Part shown: piece after piece, positions 42,131 through 51,039 of the stretch
Layout of the letters: each line of letters begins with the position of its first letter
How positions within the stretch are numbered: the stretch's first letter is position 1
Assembly (NCBI GenBank): GCA_958403205.1
Contig: CATXWM010000001.1
Location: 1-64,000, forward strand
From: an uncultured Collinsella sp.
GTDB lineage: Bacteria; Actinomycetota; Coriobacteriia; Coriobacteriales; Coriobacteriaceae
Direction: 5' to 3'
DNA length: 64,000 nucleotides
Translations under genes and position numbers: made by a program
The notes under the pieces: model-generated
Database searches by the model: none
Seen by the model: the letters and a program-made list of their open reading frames with translations, nothing else
Told to the model about the DNA's origin: nothing

Positions 42131-43534
42131 TTAGAAGTCGGCGTTGCCCACGGTGCGCGGGTGCGGCAGGACGTCGCGGATGTTGCCCACGCCGGTCAGA
42201 TACATGACCAAGCGCTCGAAGCCCAGGCCGTAGCCGGCGTGCTTGCAGGAACCGTAGCGGCGCAGGTCAAGGTAGTACTTGTACTGCTCGGGATTCATAC
42301 CCAGGTCCTTGATGCGGGCCTCGAGCAGATCCAGGCGCTCCTCGCGCTGGGAGCCACCGATGATCTCGCCGATGCCCGGCACCAGGCAGTCGGCGGCGGC
42401 GACGGTCTTGCCGTCGTTGTTCATGCGCATGTAGAAGGCCTTGATCTCGGCCGGGTAGTCGGTCACGAAGGTCGGGCGCTTAAAGTGCTCCTCGGTCAGG
42501 AAGCGCTCGTGCTCGGTCTGCAGGTCGATGCCCCAGCTGACGGGGTAATCAAACTGGTGGCCAGCAGCGACTGCCTGCTCCAGGATCTCGACGGCCTCGG
42601 TGTAGGTAACGCGGGCAAAGTCGGAGTTGGCGACATGGTCCAGGCGCTCGAGCAGACCCTTGTCCACAAACTTGTTGAGCATATTGAGCTCGTCGGGGCA
42701 GGTTGCCATAACGTCCTTGAGGACGTACTTGAGCATGGCCTCGGCGTTATCCATGTAGTCGTTCAGGTCGGCAAAGGCCATCTCGGGCTCGATCATCCAA
42801 AACTCGGCGGCGTGGCGCGTGGTGTTGGAGTTCTCGGCACGGAAGGTGGGGCCAAAGGTGTACACGTCGCCAAAGGCCATGGCAAAGTTCTCGGCATTGA
42901 GCTGGCCGGACACGGTGAGGCTTGCATGCTTGCCAAAGAAGTCCTGGCTCCAGTCGACCTCGCCGGACTCGGTGAGGGGCGGATTTTTGGGGTCGAGCGT
43001 GGTCACGCGGAACATCTCGCCGGCGCCCTCGCAGTCACTCGTGGTGATGATGGGGGTGTTGACGTAGACAAAGCCCTGCTCCTGGAAGAAGCGGTGGATG
43101 GCGGCAGCCGCGACAGAGCGGATGCGGAACACGGCGCGGAACAGGTTGGTGCGCGGGCGCAGGTGCTGCTGGGTGCGCAGGAACTCGACGGTTGCGCGCT
43201 TCTTCTGCAGCGGGTAATCCGGGGCGCTCGTGCCCTCGACCTCGATGGAGGTGGCAGAAAGCTCGAAAGGCTGGGGCGCATCGGGGGTCAGCTTGACGGT
43301 GCCGGTGCAAATGAGTGCGGCCGAGACGTTTTGATGGGCGATCTCGTCGTAGTTGTCGAGTGCCTCGCGGTTCATGACGACCTGCAGGTCGCGGAAGCAG
43401 CTGCCGTCGTTGAGCGTAACAAAGCCAAAGTTCTTCATGTCGCGGACGGACTTGACCCAGCCGGCGACGGTGACGGTCTGGCCGCCGAGCGACTCGGCAT
43501 CGGCATAGAGCTGCGCGATTTTGGTGCGGTTCAC
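42131..43534 (-). CDS. asnS: Asparaginyl-tRNA synthetase
   Basis: A 467-residue class IIb synthetase. The OB-fold anticodon-binding domain covers 1-110 (VTVAGWVKSVRDMKNFGFV). Motif 2 is GPTFRAENSNTTRHAAEFWM. Motif 3 is GLGFERLVMYLTG at the end. The family's usual start (V/M)NRTKIAQLY is obtained from GTG 43534, which follows GGAGG, and gives the normal length. In-frame ATGs at 43546 and earlier lack that spacing. It has its own promoter region and terminator, and is not part of an operon. Confidence 0.95.
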   Translation of the reverse strand: MNRTKIAQLYADAESLGGQTVTVAGWVKSVRDMKNFGFVTLNDGSCFRDLQVVMNREALDNYDEIAHQNVSAALICTGTVKLTPDAPQPFELSATSIEVEGTSAPDYPLQKKRATVEFLRTQQHLRPRTNLFRAVFRIRSVAAAAIHRFFQEQGFVYVNTPIITTSDCEGAGEMFRVTTLDPKNPPLTESGEVDWSQDFFGKHASLTVSGQLNAENFAMAFGDVYTFGPTFRAENSNTTRHAAEFWMIEPEMAFADLNDYMDNAEAMLKYVLKDVMATCPDELNMLNKFVDKGLLERLDHVANSDFARVTYTEAVEILEQAVAAGHQFDYPVSWGIDLQTEHERFLTEEHFKRPTFVTDYPAEIKAFYMRMNNDGKTVAAADCLVPGIGEIIGGSQREERLDLLEARIKDLGMNPEQYKYYLDLRRYGSCKHAGYGLGFERLVMYLTGVGNIRDVLPHPRTVGNADF

Positions 43535-43642
43535 GTATCCTCCCATAACGGTTGAATGATAGTTATCCATACAGTTCGATATTCTAGCAGCTCGGCTCAT
43601 TTGGGCTATACAGATAAGGCATTGGCGGGATGGTTTTTCAAA

Positions 43643-43677
43643 CGAATAGCGCCCGCGGCCAAATGGTCGCGGGCGCT
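43643..43677 (-). terminator. Terminator of the IIA gene
   Basis: AGCGCCCGCG (43648-43657) and CGCGGGCGCT (43668-43677) pair perfectly. On the minus strand ATTCGTTTG follows. Confidence 0.75.
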
Positions 43678-43715
43678 TGGCGTGGTGCCTTTTGGCTGTG
43701 TGGCGCGGGACTTGG

Positions 43716-44279
43716 CTACTTGGTCTTGGCCACCAGCAGCGGGTCGCCCAGCTTGACGAGCGGGTTGCCGCCGATAAGCGTTCCGGACTCGCCGACATGG
43801 TCGATGCTCTTAAGACGGTCGAGCTCGGAGACGATGACGGTCACGATGTCCTCGTGACCAGCGGCCTTAATGGCCTCGCGGTCGAAGCTGATGAGCGGCT
43901 GGCCTGCCTTGACCACATCGCCCATCTCGACAAAGCGGGCAAAACCCTTGCCGTTCATTTCCACGGTACCCAGGCCAACATGAATGAACACGCGAAGACC
44001 GTCCTCGGTGATCATGCCAATGGAGTGGTTGGTGACAGTGGTGGCGCCGATGCGGCCGTTGGCGGGCGCATAGATGGTGCCGGTAATGGGCTCGATGCCA
44101 TAGCCCTGGCCAAGCATGCCCGAGGCGATCGTCTCGTCGGGAACCTCGTTCAGGTTGACGAGCACGCCGTTGACGGGGGCATAGATGACGCCTTCGCGGG
44201 TAGCGAAGCTTGCTGCGGGCGGAACGGACGCCTCGCCGGTCGAGGTGAAGGTGGACTTAAGCGAATCGAGCAGACCCAT
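43716..44279 (-). CDS. crr: PTS glucose-type IIA protein (Crr-like)
   Basis: This 187-residue free-standing IIA carries the phosphoryl group from HPr to a sugar permease. The core has the family features APVNGVLVNLNEVPDETIAS, GIEP and the active-site His in VFIHVGLGTVEMNGKGF. About 25 extra residues precede the core. The ATG follows GGAGG. No permease gene is adjacent. It could be the phosphoryl donor for the IIBC at 23515-24915, which lacks this domain and belongs to a family that uses it. That link is an inference. Confidence 0.9.
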   Translation of the reverse strand: MGLLDSLKSTFTSTGEASVPPAASFATREGVIYAPVNGVLVNLNEVPDETIASGMLGQGYGIEPITGTIYAPANGRIGATTVTNHSIGMITEDGLRVFIHVGLGTVEMNGKGFARFVEMGDVVKAGQPLISFDREAIKAAGHEDIVTVIVSELDRLKSIDHVGESGTLIGGNPLVKLGDPLLVAKTK

Positions 44280-44326
44280 AGTTGCCTCCAACTTAAATAG
44301 GCGCATATCGCGCGTTTGGTTTGCCG

Positions 44327-44336
44327 GAAACGTTTC
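44327..44336. promoter_or_regulatory. GAAACGTTTC palindrome upstream of crr
   Basis: A 10-bp palindrome with a central CG lies 48 bases before the crr start and next to CACATGTG (44336-44343). LacI/GalR-type regulators, including catabolite control, use sites of this kind. It is between two divergent genes. Confidence 0.4.
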
Positions 44337-44522
44337 ACATGTGTTTCGCGGCTTGGTCAACGCCCCTATTCTACGCTGCTCAACGATACCTCTGAACTGG
44401 GATTATGTGATATATCAGTTGAAGGGAAACTTATTGCCGGAGTGTTTCTGCGCCACGGGTTCAAGTGGAGTACGCTTGAAGGCGAAAAACAAGGGCGCAT
44501 AATTTGCGCGAAGGGAGCACAT

Positions 44523-45425
44523 ATGATTGTCGAGAACCATGCGCTGTGGGGCGAGGAGCCGACCGAGGAATATCCGGCGACGTTTACGTATTTGGGTGCC
44601 GAGCCGCTCCCCGACAAGCCCAATGGCCGCCGCCCCGCGGTGATTATCTGCGGCGGAGGTGCGTTTACGCATATCGCTCCGCACGAGCAGGACCCGGTGG
44701 CGTTTGCATTTTTGGACCGCGGCTACCAGGCCTTTGTGCTCAACTATGTGACGAGTGGCACGGGTGACGTGAGCTTTCCGCACCCCCAGGCAGATCTTGC
44801 CAAGATGGTCGCCACGGTGCGCGCGAATGCCGACGAGTGGCATGTCGACCCCAAGCGCGTGTGCGTCGTGGGCTTTTCTGCTGGCGGCATGATTTGCGCC
44901 TCGCTGGCAACACAGTGGAAGACCGGCCCCTTCGCGGGCCTGGCAGGGGCGCGTCCGGACGACATTCGTCCCGATGCCGTGGTGCTGGGCTATCCATTGC
45001 TCGACTTTGCCTATGTGCGCGACATGCAGACGCGCGATCCGCGCATTGACTTGCGCGTGCCCAAGACGGGCGGCAAGACGGGGCGCGATTTGCTTAACGA
45101 CTACCTGTCGATGGTGACGGGTGGCGAGGCGACTGACGAGCATTTGGCCGATATCTGCCCCACCACGCATGTTTCGCGTCAGATGCCGCCGACCTTTGTG
45201 TGGGGCGTGTCCGACGACAAGACGGCGCCGATCGCGCAGGTCTACCCGTTTGCGCAGCGCATGGCCGAGGAGGGCGTTGCATGCGAGATGCACGTCTTTG
45301 ACCAGGGTGGTCACGGCCTTTCGCTCGGCAACGCCAACACCGCGGTCGACAACGAGGACAAGCAGGTGGCGGTCCGCCCTTGGATTCGCCTAGCCTTCCG
45401 CTTCCTGGAGCGCCACGGGTTTTAG
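44523..45425 (+). CDS. Alpha/beta-hydrolase, probable esterase
   Basis: This 300-residue enzyme resembles BD-FAE/acetyl-xylan-type esterases. The oxyanion region is ICGGGAFTH near residue 43. The nucleophile is in GFSAGGM (about 120), the acid Asp in WGVSDDKTAP (about 235) and the His in GGHGLSLG (about 265). There is no signal peptide, so it acts inside the cell. The ATG at 44523 follows AAGGGAG. A reading frame 69 codons longer is open but has no site. It is divergent from crr, so a carbohydrate ester is a plausible substrate. Confidence 0.85.
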   Translation: MIVENHALWGEEPTEEYPATFTYLGAEPLPDKPNGRRPAVIICGGGAFTHIAPHEQDPVAFAFLDRGYQAFVLNYVTSGTGDVSFPHPQADLAKMVATVRANADEWHVDPKRVCVVGFSAGGMICASLATQWKTGPFAGLAGARPDDIRPDAVVLGYPLLDFAYVRDMQTRDPRIDLRVPKTGGKTGRDLLNDYLSMVTGGEATDEHLADICPTTHVSRQMPPTFVWGVSDDKTAPIAQVYPFAQRMAEEGVACEMHVFDQGGHGLSLGNANTAVDNEDKQVAVRPWIRLAFRFLERHGF

Positions 45426-45529
45426 TTACGGCGTTTTACCAAACGCCGTAACCACTTGACGCTGCAAGCCCGCCAGGGCGGCAATCTGCCTTTCAACTTC
45501 GGCGGCATGACCAGAAGGTCAATGCCGCC
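45425..45529. terminator. Two hairpins after the hydrolase gene
   Basis: GTTACGGCGTTT (45425-45436) and AAACGCCGTAAC (45441-45452) pair perfectly. A second stem (GGCGGCATGACC at 45501 with GGTCAATGCCGCC ending at 45529) follows. Neither has a clear T-tract. They probably limit read-through. Confidence 0.5.
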
Positions 45530-45538
45530 TCGTTTCAT

Positions 45539-45691
45539 GGCACCTTGCTCGCTCTGGCGGGCTTTCGCTGTCGGTTCCAAGACATCGAGGTAGTCATTGG
45601 GGACGTTCTTAAGCGACTAGTCGAAAGGGACACTCTTGCGGCACTTGGCACTCGGGGACGTTCCTTTTGTGCCGGCACTTGGGGACGGTCC
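45539..45691. repeat. Dispersed repeat, copy 2 (partner at 313-420)
   Basis: 45539-45572 and 45647-45691 match 313-346 and 376-420. The middle part differs, and is 43 bases longer here. The unit sits between the hydrolase and the feoAB promoter and codes for nothing recognisable. Confidence 0.7.
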
Positions 45692-45708
45692 TTGCAACAA
45701 TCTGTCGA

Positions 45709-45738
45709 TTGAACGTCGTTGCGTGTTCGCGCTATCAT
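45709..45738 (+). promoter_or_regulatory. feoAB promoter
   Basis: TTGAAC (45709-45714) and TATCAT (45733-45738) are spaced by 18 bases. Transcription should begin at about 45745. Confidence 0.6.
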
Positions 45739-45752
45739 GCAAGGTTAAAATT

Positions 45753-45777
45753 GGTTAGCCATGGCAAACGGTTAGCC
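45753..45777. promoter_or_regulatory. GGTTAGCC direct repeats, candidate metal-repressor site
   Basis: GGTTAGCC occurs at 45753-45760 and 45770-45777, just downstream of the likely start of transcription. DtxR/IdeR boxes have GGTTAG half-sites, so an iron repressor is likely to bind here. The second halves of the boxes are degenerate. Confidence 0.5.
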
Positions 45778-45828
45778 TTGGTGAACATTAATACAACGCC
45801 CTGTGGGCGCCGGGGGAGGAACACGGAC

Positions 45829-48189
45829 GTGAAGCTCGATACGCTCGAGATTGGAAAGGACGCCGTTGTCGCATCGGTGGCATCGGACGATCAGGCACTC
45901 CGACAGCATATTTTGGACATGGGTCTAACGCCGGGCACCGAAGTCACCATGATGAAGTACGCCCCCATGGGCGACCCGCTCGAGATCCGCCTGCGTGGCT
46001 ACGAGTTGACACTGCGCAAGGACGATGCCGCTCGCATCGAGCTTGTGGGTATTCACGACACCGATACGGGTCCGCGCGCTAACGCCGCAATCGGCACGAC
46101 GGAGCATCCGGCCCTGGGCGAGGGGACGTATTCGCCCCGTGCGGCAAAGACGGCCGTGCCCGAGGGCGCGCCTCTGCACTTTGCCCTCGCCGGCAACCAA
46201 AACTGCGGCAAGACCACGTTATTCAACCAGCTGACGGGCTCCAACCAGCACGTCGGTAACTTTCCCGGCGTGACGGTCGACCGCAAAGATGGCACCATCC
46301 GCAACCATCCCGAGACGAGCGTTACCGACCTGCCTGGCATTTACTCCCTGTCGCCGTACACAGGCGAAGAGGTCGTGAGCCGTCAGTTCATCCTCGACGA
46401 GCGCCCGGACGCCATCATTGACATCATTGATGCCACCAACATCGAGCGTAACCTGTACCTGACACTGCAGCTCATGGAGCTCGACCGTCCTATGGTCATC
46501 GCGCTCAACATGATGGACGAGGTGACCGCCAACGGCGGTGCCGTGGACGTCAACCTGCTCGAGAGCCTGTTGGGCGTGCCCGTTGTCCCCATTAGCGCTG
46601 CCCGCAACGAGGGTATCGGTGAGTTGGTGGATCATGCCTTGCACGTGGCGCGGTTCCGCGAGCGCCCCGGTCGCCTGGACTTTTGCGCGCCCGACGGTCC
46701 GGACGGCGGTGCGCTGCATCGCTGCATCCACGGTATTGCTAACCTGATCGAGGACCATGCCGTGACGGCGCACATCCCGGTGCGCTTTGCGGCGACCAAG
46801 CTGGTCGAGGGCGACGAGCTGGTGACCGAGTCGCTTCACCTGGATCGCAATGAGCTCGATGCTATCGAGCACATCATTACCCAGATGGAGGGCGAGGCCG
46901 GCACCGACCGCCTATCTGCGTTGGCCGATATGCGTTTTAGCTTTATCGGCGACGTGTGCGGGCGTTGCGTCGTCAAGCCGCACGAAAGCCGCGAGCACGT
47001 GCGCTCCGTCAAGATTGACCGCATCCTGACAGGTCGTTACACAGCCATTCCGGCGTTTCTGGTGATCATGGGCCTCGTCTTTTGGCTGACGTTTGGCGTG
47101 ATCGGCGCGGCGTTGCAGGGACTTATGGAGGACGGCATCGCTGCTATCATCGCTTCGGCCGATGCAGGCCTCAAGGCGTTCGGCACCAACGACGTGGTGC
47201 GCTCGCTGGCTGTCGACGGCGTGCTTACGGGCGTGGGCAGTGTGCTGACCTTCCTGCCGATTATCGTCGTGCTCTTCTTGTTCCTCTCCATTCTGGAAGA
47301 CTCCGGCTACATGGCACGCGTAGCCTTTGTCATGGATAAGGTGTTACGTCGCTTTGGCCTGTCGGGCCGCAGCTTCGTGCCCATGCTCGTCGGTTTTGGC
47401 TGCACCGTGCCGGCTATCATGTCGACCCGTACGCTCCCATCCGAGCACGACCGCAAGATGACGGTCATGCTCACGCCGTTTATGAGCTGCTCAGCCAAGT
47501 TGCCGGTTTACGGCTTGCTGTGCGGGGCGTTTTTCCCGCAGGCGACGGTTCCCGCCATGGTCTCACTCTATCTGATCGGTATCGTGGTCGGCTGCATCGC
47601 GGCTTTGGTGCTCAACCGCACGGCATTTAAGGGCGACCCGGTGCCGTTTATCATGGAGCTTCCCAATTACCGCCTGCCGAGCGTCAAGACGACGGTGATG
47701 CTGGCATGGGATAAGGCCAAGGACTTCATCACCAAGGCCTTTACCATTATCTTTGCCGCTACGGTGGTCATCTGGTTCCTGCAGACGTTCGATATCCGCT
47801 TTAACGTGGTCGCTGACCAGTCGCAGAGTCTGCTTGCCGGCCTGGGTAGCATCATCGCCCCGCTGCTGGCGCCGCTCGGCTTTGGCGATTGGCGTGCATC
47901 CACGGCGCTCGTCACGGGGCTCATTGCCAAGGAGAGCGTCATCTCGACGCTCACGGTGCTTTTGGGCGCAACCTCTCCCGCGGTGCTGTCAACTATGTTT
48001 TCGCCGTTTACCGCCTACGTGTTCTTGGTCTTTACGTTGCTGTACCCGCCTTGTGTGGCGGCAATCGGCGCCGTCAAGAGCGAGTTGGGCGCGCGCTATG
48101 CCGTGGCCGTATTCACGTTTCAGGTCGCCGTTGCCTGGATCGTGGCGTTTGTCGTGCATTCGGCGGGCATATTGCTGGGGTTGGCTTAG
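45829..48189 (+). CDS. feoB: Fused FeoA-FeoB ferrous iron transporter
   Basis: A 786-residue fusion. Residues 1-75 are a FeoA SH3-like domain (ILDMGLTPGTEVTMMKYAPM). The rest is FeoB: a GTPase with G1 GNQNCGKT at 122-129, G2 in NFPGVTVD, G3 DLPGIYS and G4 NMMD, a helical domain, then a membrane part with two Gate motifs (FGCTVPAIMSTR and KESVISTL). It imports Fe2+ under low oxygen. The start is GTG behind GGGGGAGGA. Other species keep feoA as a separate gene. Length and motif order show no damage. Confidence 0.93.
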   Translation: MKLDTLEIGKDAVVASVASDDQALRQHILDMGLTPGTEVTMMKYAPMGDPLEIRLRGYELTLRKDDAARIELVGIHDTDTGPRANAAIGTTEHPALGEGTYSPRAAKTAVPEGAPLHFALAGNQNCGKTTLFNQLTGSNQHVGNFPGVTVDRKDGTIRNHPETSVTDLPGIYSLSPYTGEEVVSRQFILDERPDAIIDIIDATNIERNLYLTLQLMELDRPMVIALNMMDEVTANGGAVDVNLLESLLGVPVVPISAARNEGIGELVDHALHVARFRERPGRLDFCAPDGPDGGALHRCIHGIANLIEDHAVTAHIPVRFAATKLVEGDELVTESLHLDRNELDAIEHIITQMEGEAGTDRLSALADMRFSFIGDVCGRCVVKPHESREHVRSVKIDRILTGRYTAIPAFLVIMGLVFWLTFGVIGAALQGLMEDGIAAIIASADAGLKAFGTNDVVRSLAVDGVLTGVGSVLTFLPIIVVLFLFLSILEDSGYMARVAFVMDKVLRRFGLSGRSFVPMLVGFGCTVPAIMSTRTLPSEHDRKMTVMLTPFMSCSAKLPVYGLLCGAFFPQATVPAMVSLYLIGIVVGCIAALVLNRTAFKGDPVPFIMELPNYRLPSVKTTVMLAWDKAKDFITKAFTIIFAATVVIWFLQTFDIRFNVVADQSQSLLAGLGSIIAPLLAPLGFGDWRASTALVTGLIAKESVISTLTVLLGATSPAVLSTMFSPFTAYVFLVFTLLYPPCVAAIGAVKSELGARYAVAVFTFQVAVAWIVAFVVHSAGILLGLA

Positions 48190-48224
48190 TTATGAATTGA
48201 CGGCGCAACCTCTGTGTATCGAAT

Positions 48225-48266
48225 TGTTTTCGGCCCCGCATCTGTACTGACGGATGCGGGGCCGTT
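48225..48266 (+). terminator. feoAB terminator
   Basis: CGGCCCCGCATC pairs with GATGCGGGGCCG in a 12-bp stem, followed by TTGCTATATAAT. The same bases contain the -35 region of the next gene. Confidence 0.7.
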
Positions 48267-48276
48267 GCTATATAAT
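48247..48276 (+). promoter_or_regulatory. Promoter of the MFS transporter gene
   Basis: The -10 TATAAT (48271-48276) is perfect. CTGACG (48247-48252) is a weak -35 at 18 bases. It overlaps the feoAB terminator stem. Confidence 0.55.
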
Positions 48277-48309
48277 CGCCTCCGCTCAAAACGATTGGAG
48301 ACGTTATAT

Positions 48310-49506
48310 ATGACTCAGGCAAGGCAAGACGGCATCACGCTCAAGCAGTGGCTCCCGCTCATCGGACTCACCTGCTGCGCCTTCGTGTTCAACACGTCGG
48401 AGTTTATGCCCATCGGTCTTTTGACTGACATCGCCGCGTCGTTCTCGCTCACCGAGTCCCAAGCCGGCATCATGATCTCGGTCTATGCCTGGGGCGTCAT
48501 GCTGCTGTCGCTGCCGCTCATGGTGTTCGCTTCGCGCTTTGAGTTCAAGCGGATGTTGCTGGGCGTGCTGGCCGTGTTTTCGCTGGGCCAGTTTCTGTCC
48601 GCTGTGGCGCCGACTTATCCCATCCTGGTCTGTGCGCGCCTGGTGGTCGCTTGCGCACATGCCGTGTTCTGGTCGGTCGCTTCGATTATGGCCTCGCGCC
48701 TGGTCGACACGCGCCACGGGGCGCTCGCCATCAGCATGATCGCTACGGGCTCGTCCATCGCGCAGATCTTTGGTCTGCCCCTCGGTCGCGCTATTGGCTT
48801 GGCCGTGGGCTGGCGCATGACGTTTGCCGTGGTCGGGGTCCTCTCGGCCATCGCGGTCGTCTACCAGGCGACCGTGTTCCCGGCCATGCCGGCGGGCGAG
48901 CGCTTTACCGTCAAACAGTTGCCCGAGCTGCTCAAGAACCCGCTCCTGATCGCGCTCTACGCGGTCACGGTTTTTATGGCGACCGGCTACTACGCGGGTT
49001 ACAGCTATATCGAGCCCTTCCTGGCACAGGTCGCGCACGTCGACGCGGGCGCTATCACCATGACGCTGACGGCGTTTGGCTGCTCTGGTCTGCTCGGAAG
49101 CTGGCTGTTTGGCCGCCTGTTCGATGGGCATCGCTTCCCGTTCTTGGCTATTACGCTCTCCGGCGTGCCGGCGGCTCTGCTGCTTATGGCTCCTGCAGCC
49201 TCGGCGCTCGTGTTGGTGCTTGCCGTCTGCGCGCTATGGGGCTGCTGCGCCACGGCCTTCAATGTGGCGTTCCAGGCCGAGCTCATCAAGTACACGCCGG
49301 CGGATTCGTCGGCCGTTGCCATGTCGATCTTCTCGGGCCTGTTCAATCTGGGTATCGGCACGGGCACGGCGATTGGTGGCGCCGTGGTGTCGGGCCCCGG
49401 TATCGCCTGGATCGGCTTCGTGGGCGGGGCGATCGCCGTCGTAGGCGTCATCCTCGCCATCACGGTGCTATTCCCAGCCATACGCCGCGCCAAGCCCGTC
49501 GCCTAA
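48310..49506 (+). CDS. MFS transporter, SotB/AraJ-like sugar efflux family
   Basis: A 398-residue membrane protein with 12 predicted spans. NTSEFMPIGLLTDIAASF in the first span is the signature of the SotB/YdeA group, which exports sugars such as arabinose or lactose and also some drugs. FEFKRMLLG is the usual cytoplasmic loop between spans 2 and 3. The ATG follows GGAGACG. The gene follows feoAB with its own promoter. Substrate cannot be told. Confidence 0.88.
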   Translation: MTQARQDGITLKQWLPLIGLTCCAFVFNTSEFMPIGLLTDIAASFSLTESQAGIMISVYAWGVMLLSLPLMVFASRFEFKRMLLGVLAVFSLGQFLSAVAPTYPILVCARLVVACAHAVFWSVASIMASRLVDTRHGALAISMIATGSSIAQIFGLPLGRAIGLAVGWRMTFAVVGVLSAIAVVYQATVFPAMPAGERFTVKQLPELLKNPLLIALYAVTVFMATGYYAGYSYIEPFLAQVAHVDAGAITMTLTAFGCSGLLGSWLFGRLFDGHRFPFLAITLSGVPAALLLMAPAASALVLVLAVCALWGCCATAFNVAFQAELIKYTPADSSAVAMSIFSGLFNLGIGTGTAIGGAVVSGPGIAWIGFVGGAIAVVGVILAITVLFPAIRRAKPVA

Positions 49507-49521
49507 TCACGTCCCCTCATC

Positions 49522-49588
49522 AGTTGCGGTGGAATAGTTCCTGTTTAAGGCCTCTGAAGGCCCAGGCAGGAACTATTCCACCGCAACT
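49522..49588. repeat. AGTTGCGGTGGAATA palindrome, copy 2
   Basis: Arms 49522-49543 and 49567-49588 are exact inverse copies of 22 bases. A second hairpin (GGCC, GGCC) lies within the loop. Outer arms match 2153-2219; the inner 7 bases differ but remain paired. Confidence 0.8.
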
Positions 49589-49659
49589 TATTTTGGGGAA
49601 GAGGATACAAGCCGGGCATACAATGGATGTCGTTGTGTTGAGCTTACCGGGAGGCTGTT

Positions 49660-51036
49660 ATGTGGGCATATGAGACGACGTTCTATCAGATCTATCCGCT
49701 GGGCTTTTGCGGGGCTCCGCGCGAAAACGCTGCACCCGTTGCCGAGGATGAGCTCGCCCAGGCTGCCAACGCCGCGCCCAACCCCGATGCGCCCATCATG
49801 AAAATCGCCCAATGGGCCGACTACCTGCAGAAACTCGGCGTCGGAGCTGTGCTCATCAACCCGCCGCTCGAATCCGATAGCCACGGCTACGATACGCGCA
49901 GCCTGCGTCATATCGACCGCCGCCTGGGTGGGGATGCCGATTTTGCCGCCGTATGCGAGACACTGCACGCCCATGGCATCCGCGTGGTGCTCGATGCGGT
50001 CTTCAACCATGTGGGCCGTGGCTTTTGGGCCTTCCGCGATGTGCAGGAGCGCAAGTGGGACTCGCCCTACAAGGACTGGTTCCACATCAGTTTTGACGGC
50101 GACTCCTGCTATGGCGACGGCTTTTGGTACGAGGGCTGGGAGGGCCATTTTGAACTCGTGAAGCTCAACCTGCAAAACCCCGCCGTGGTCGATTACCTGC
50201 TTGAGTCCGTGCGCCGCTGGGCCGAAGTCTTTGGCGTCGACGGTCTGCGCCTGGACGTCGCCTATATGCTCGATCGCGATTTTATGCGCCTCCTGCACGC
50301 CTTTACCCGTGAGCTCAAGCCCGACTTCGTGCTGATCGGTGAGACGCTCCACGGCGACTACAACCAGATCGTTAACGAAGAGATGCTCGACTCCTGTACC
50401 AACTACGAGTGTTACAAGGGCCTGTACTCCAGCTTTAATTCGGTCAACATGTTCGAGATTGCCCATTCGCTGCATCGCCAGTTTGGCGGCGACCCGTGGT
50501 GCATCTACCGCGGCAAACACCTGCTGTCGTTTGTCGACAACCACGACGTGCCGCGCTTGGCGAGCATCCTCACTGACAAGTCCTGCCTGCGCCCCGCCTA
50601 TGGCATGCTGTTTGGCATGCCGGGCATCCCGTGCGTCTACTACGGCAGCGAGTGGGGAATTGCTGGCGAAAAGGGCGGCCCCGATGGCGACTGGGCGCTG
50701 CGACCTGCGCTCGATGAGCCTGCGCCCAACGAGCTGACGGCTTTCATCAAGCAGCTCACGCACCTGCGCTCGGCCGACGACGCGGCGGCCCGTGCTCTCA
50801 ACTACGGTGCCTATCGCAACGTGGTGATCCAGAACAAGCAGCTGCTGTTCGAGCGCGCCTGCGACGACGCGACGGTGCTTGTGGCGGTCAATGCCGTGAA
50901 CGAGCCCTATACCTTTGGAGCCGGCGAACTCAACGGCTCCTTCGTCGACCTGCTTGCCGACGATGCTCCCACGGTCGAGCTGACAGGCTCCCTTGAACTT
51001 GCGCCCTATGAGGTGCGTTATCTGCTGAGGGCCTAA
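49660..51036 (+). CDS. GH13 alpha-amylase-family glucosidase/cyclomaltodextrinase-like
   Basis: A 458-residue GH13 enzyme without signal peptide, so it acts on sugars in the cytoplasm. Conserved region I is DAVFNHVG, II is GLRLDVAYML with the nucleophile Asp, III is GETLHGD with the acid/base Glu and IV is FVDNHDVPR. It opens with FYQIYPLGF, as do neopullulanase and maltodextrin-type enzymes. The shorter length suggests no N-terminal dimer domain. The ATG follows GGGAGG. The glycosylase gene starts three bases after its stop. Confidence 0.88.
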   Translation: MWAYETTFYQIYPLGFCGAPRENAAPVAEDELAQAANAAPNPDAPIMKIAQWADYLQKLGVGAVLINPPLESDSHGYDTRSLRHIDRRLGGDADFAAVCETLHAHGIRVVLDAVFNHVGRGFWAFRDVQERKWDSPYKDWFHISFDGDSCYGDGFWYEGWEGHFELVKLNLQNPAVVDYLLESVRRWAEVFGVDGLRLDVAYMLDRDFMRLLHAFTRELKPDFVLIGETLHGDYNQIVNEEMLDSCTNYECYKGLYSSFNSVNMFEIAHSLHRQFGGDPWCIYRGKHLLSFVDNHDVPRLASILTDKSCLRPAYGMLFGMPGIPCVYYGSEWGIAGEKGGPDGDWALRPALDEPAPNELTAFIKQLTHLRSADDAAARALNYGAYRNVVIQNKQLLFERACDDATVLVAVNAVNEPYTFGAGELNGSFVDLLADDAPTVELTGSLELAPYEVRYLLRA

Positions 51037-51039
51037 TTC

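Noticed and set aside
42083..43555. 490-codon plus-strand frame opposite asnS
   Set aside because: Shadow of asnS.
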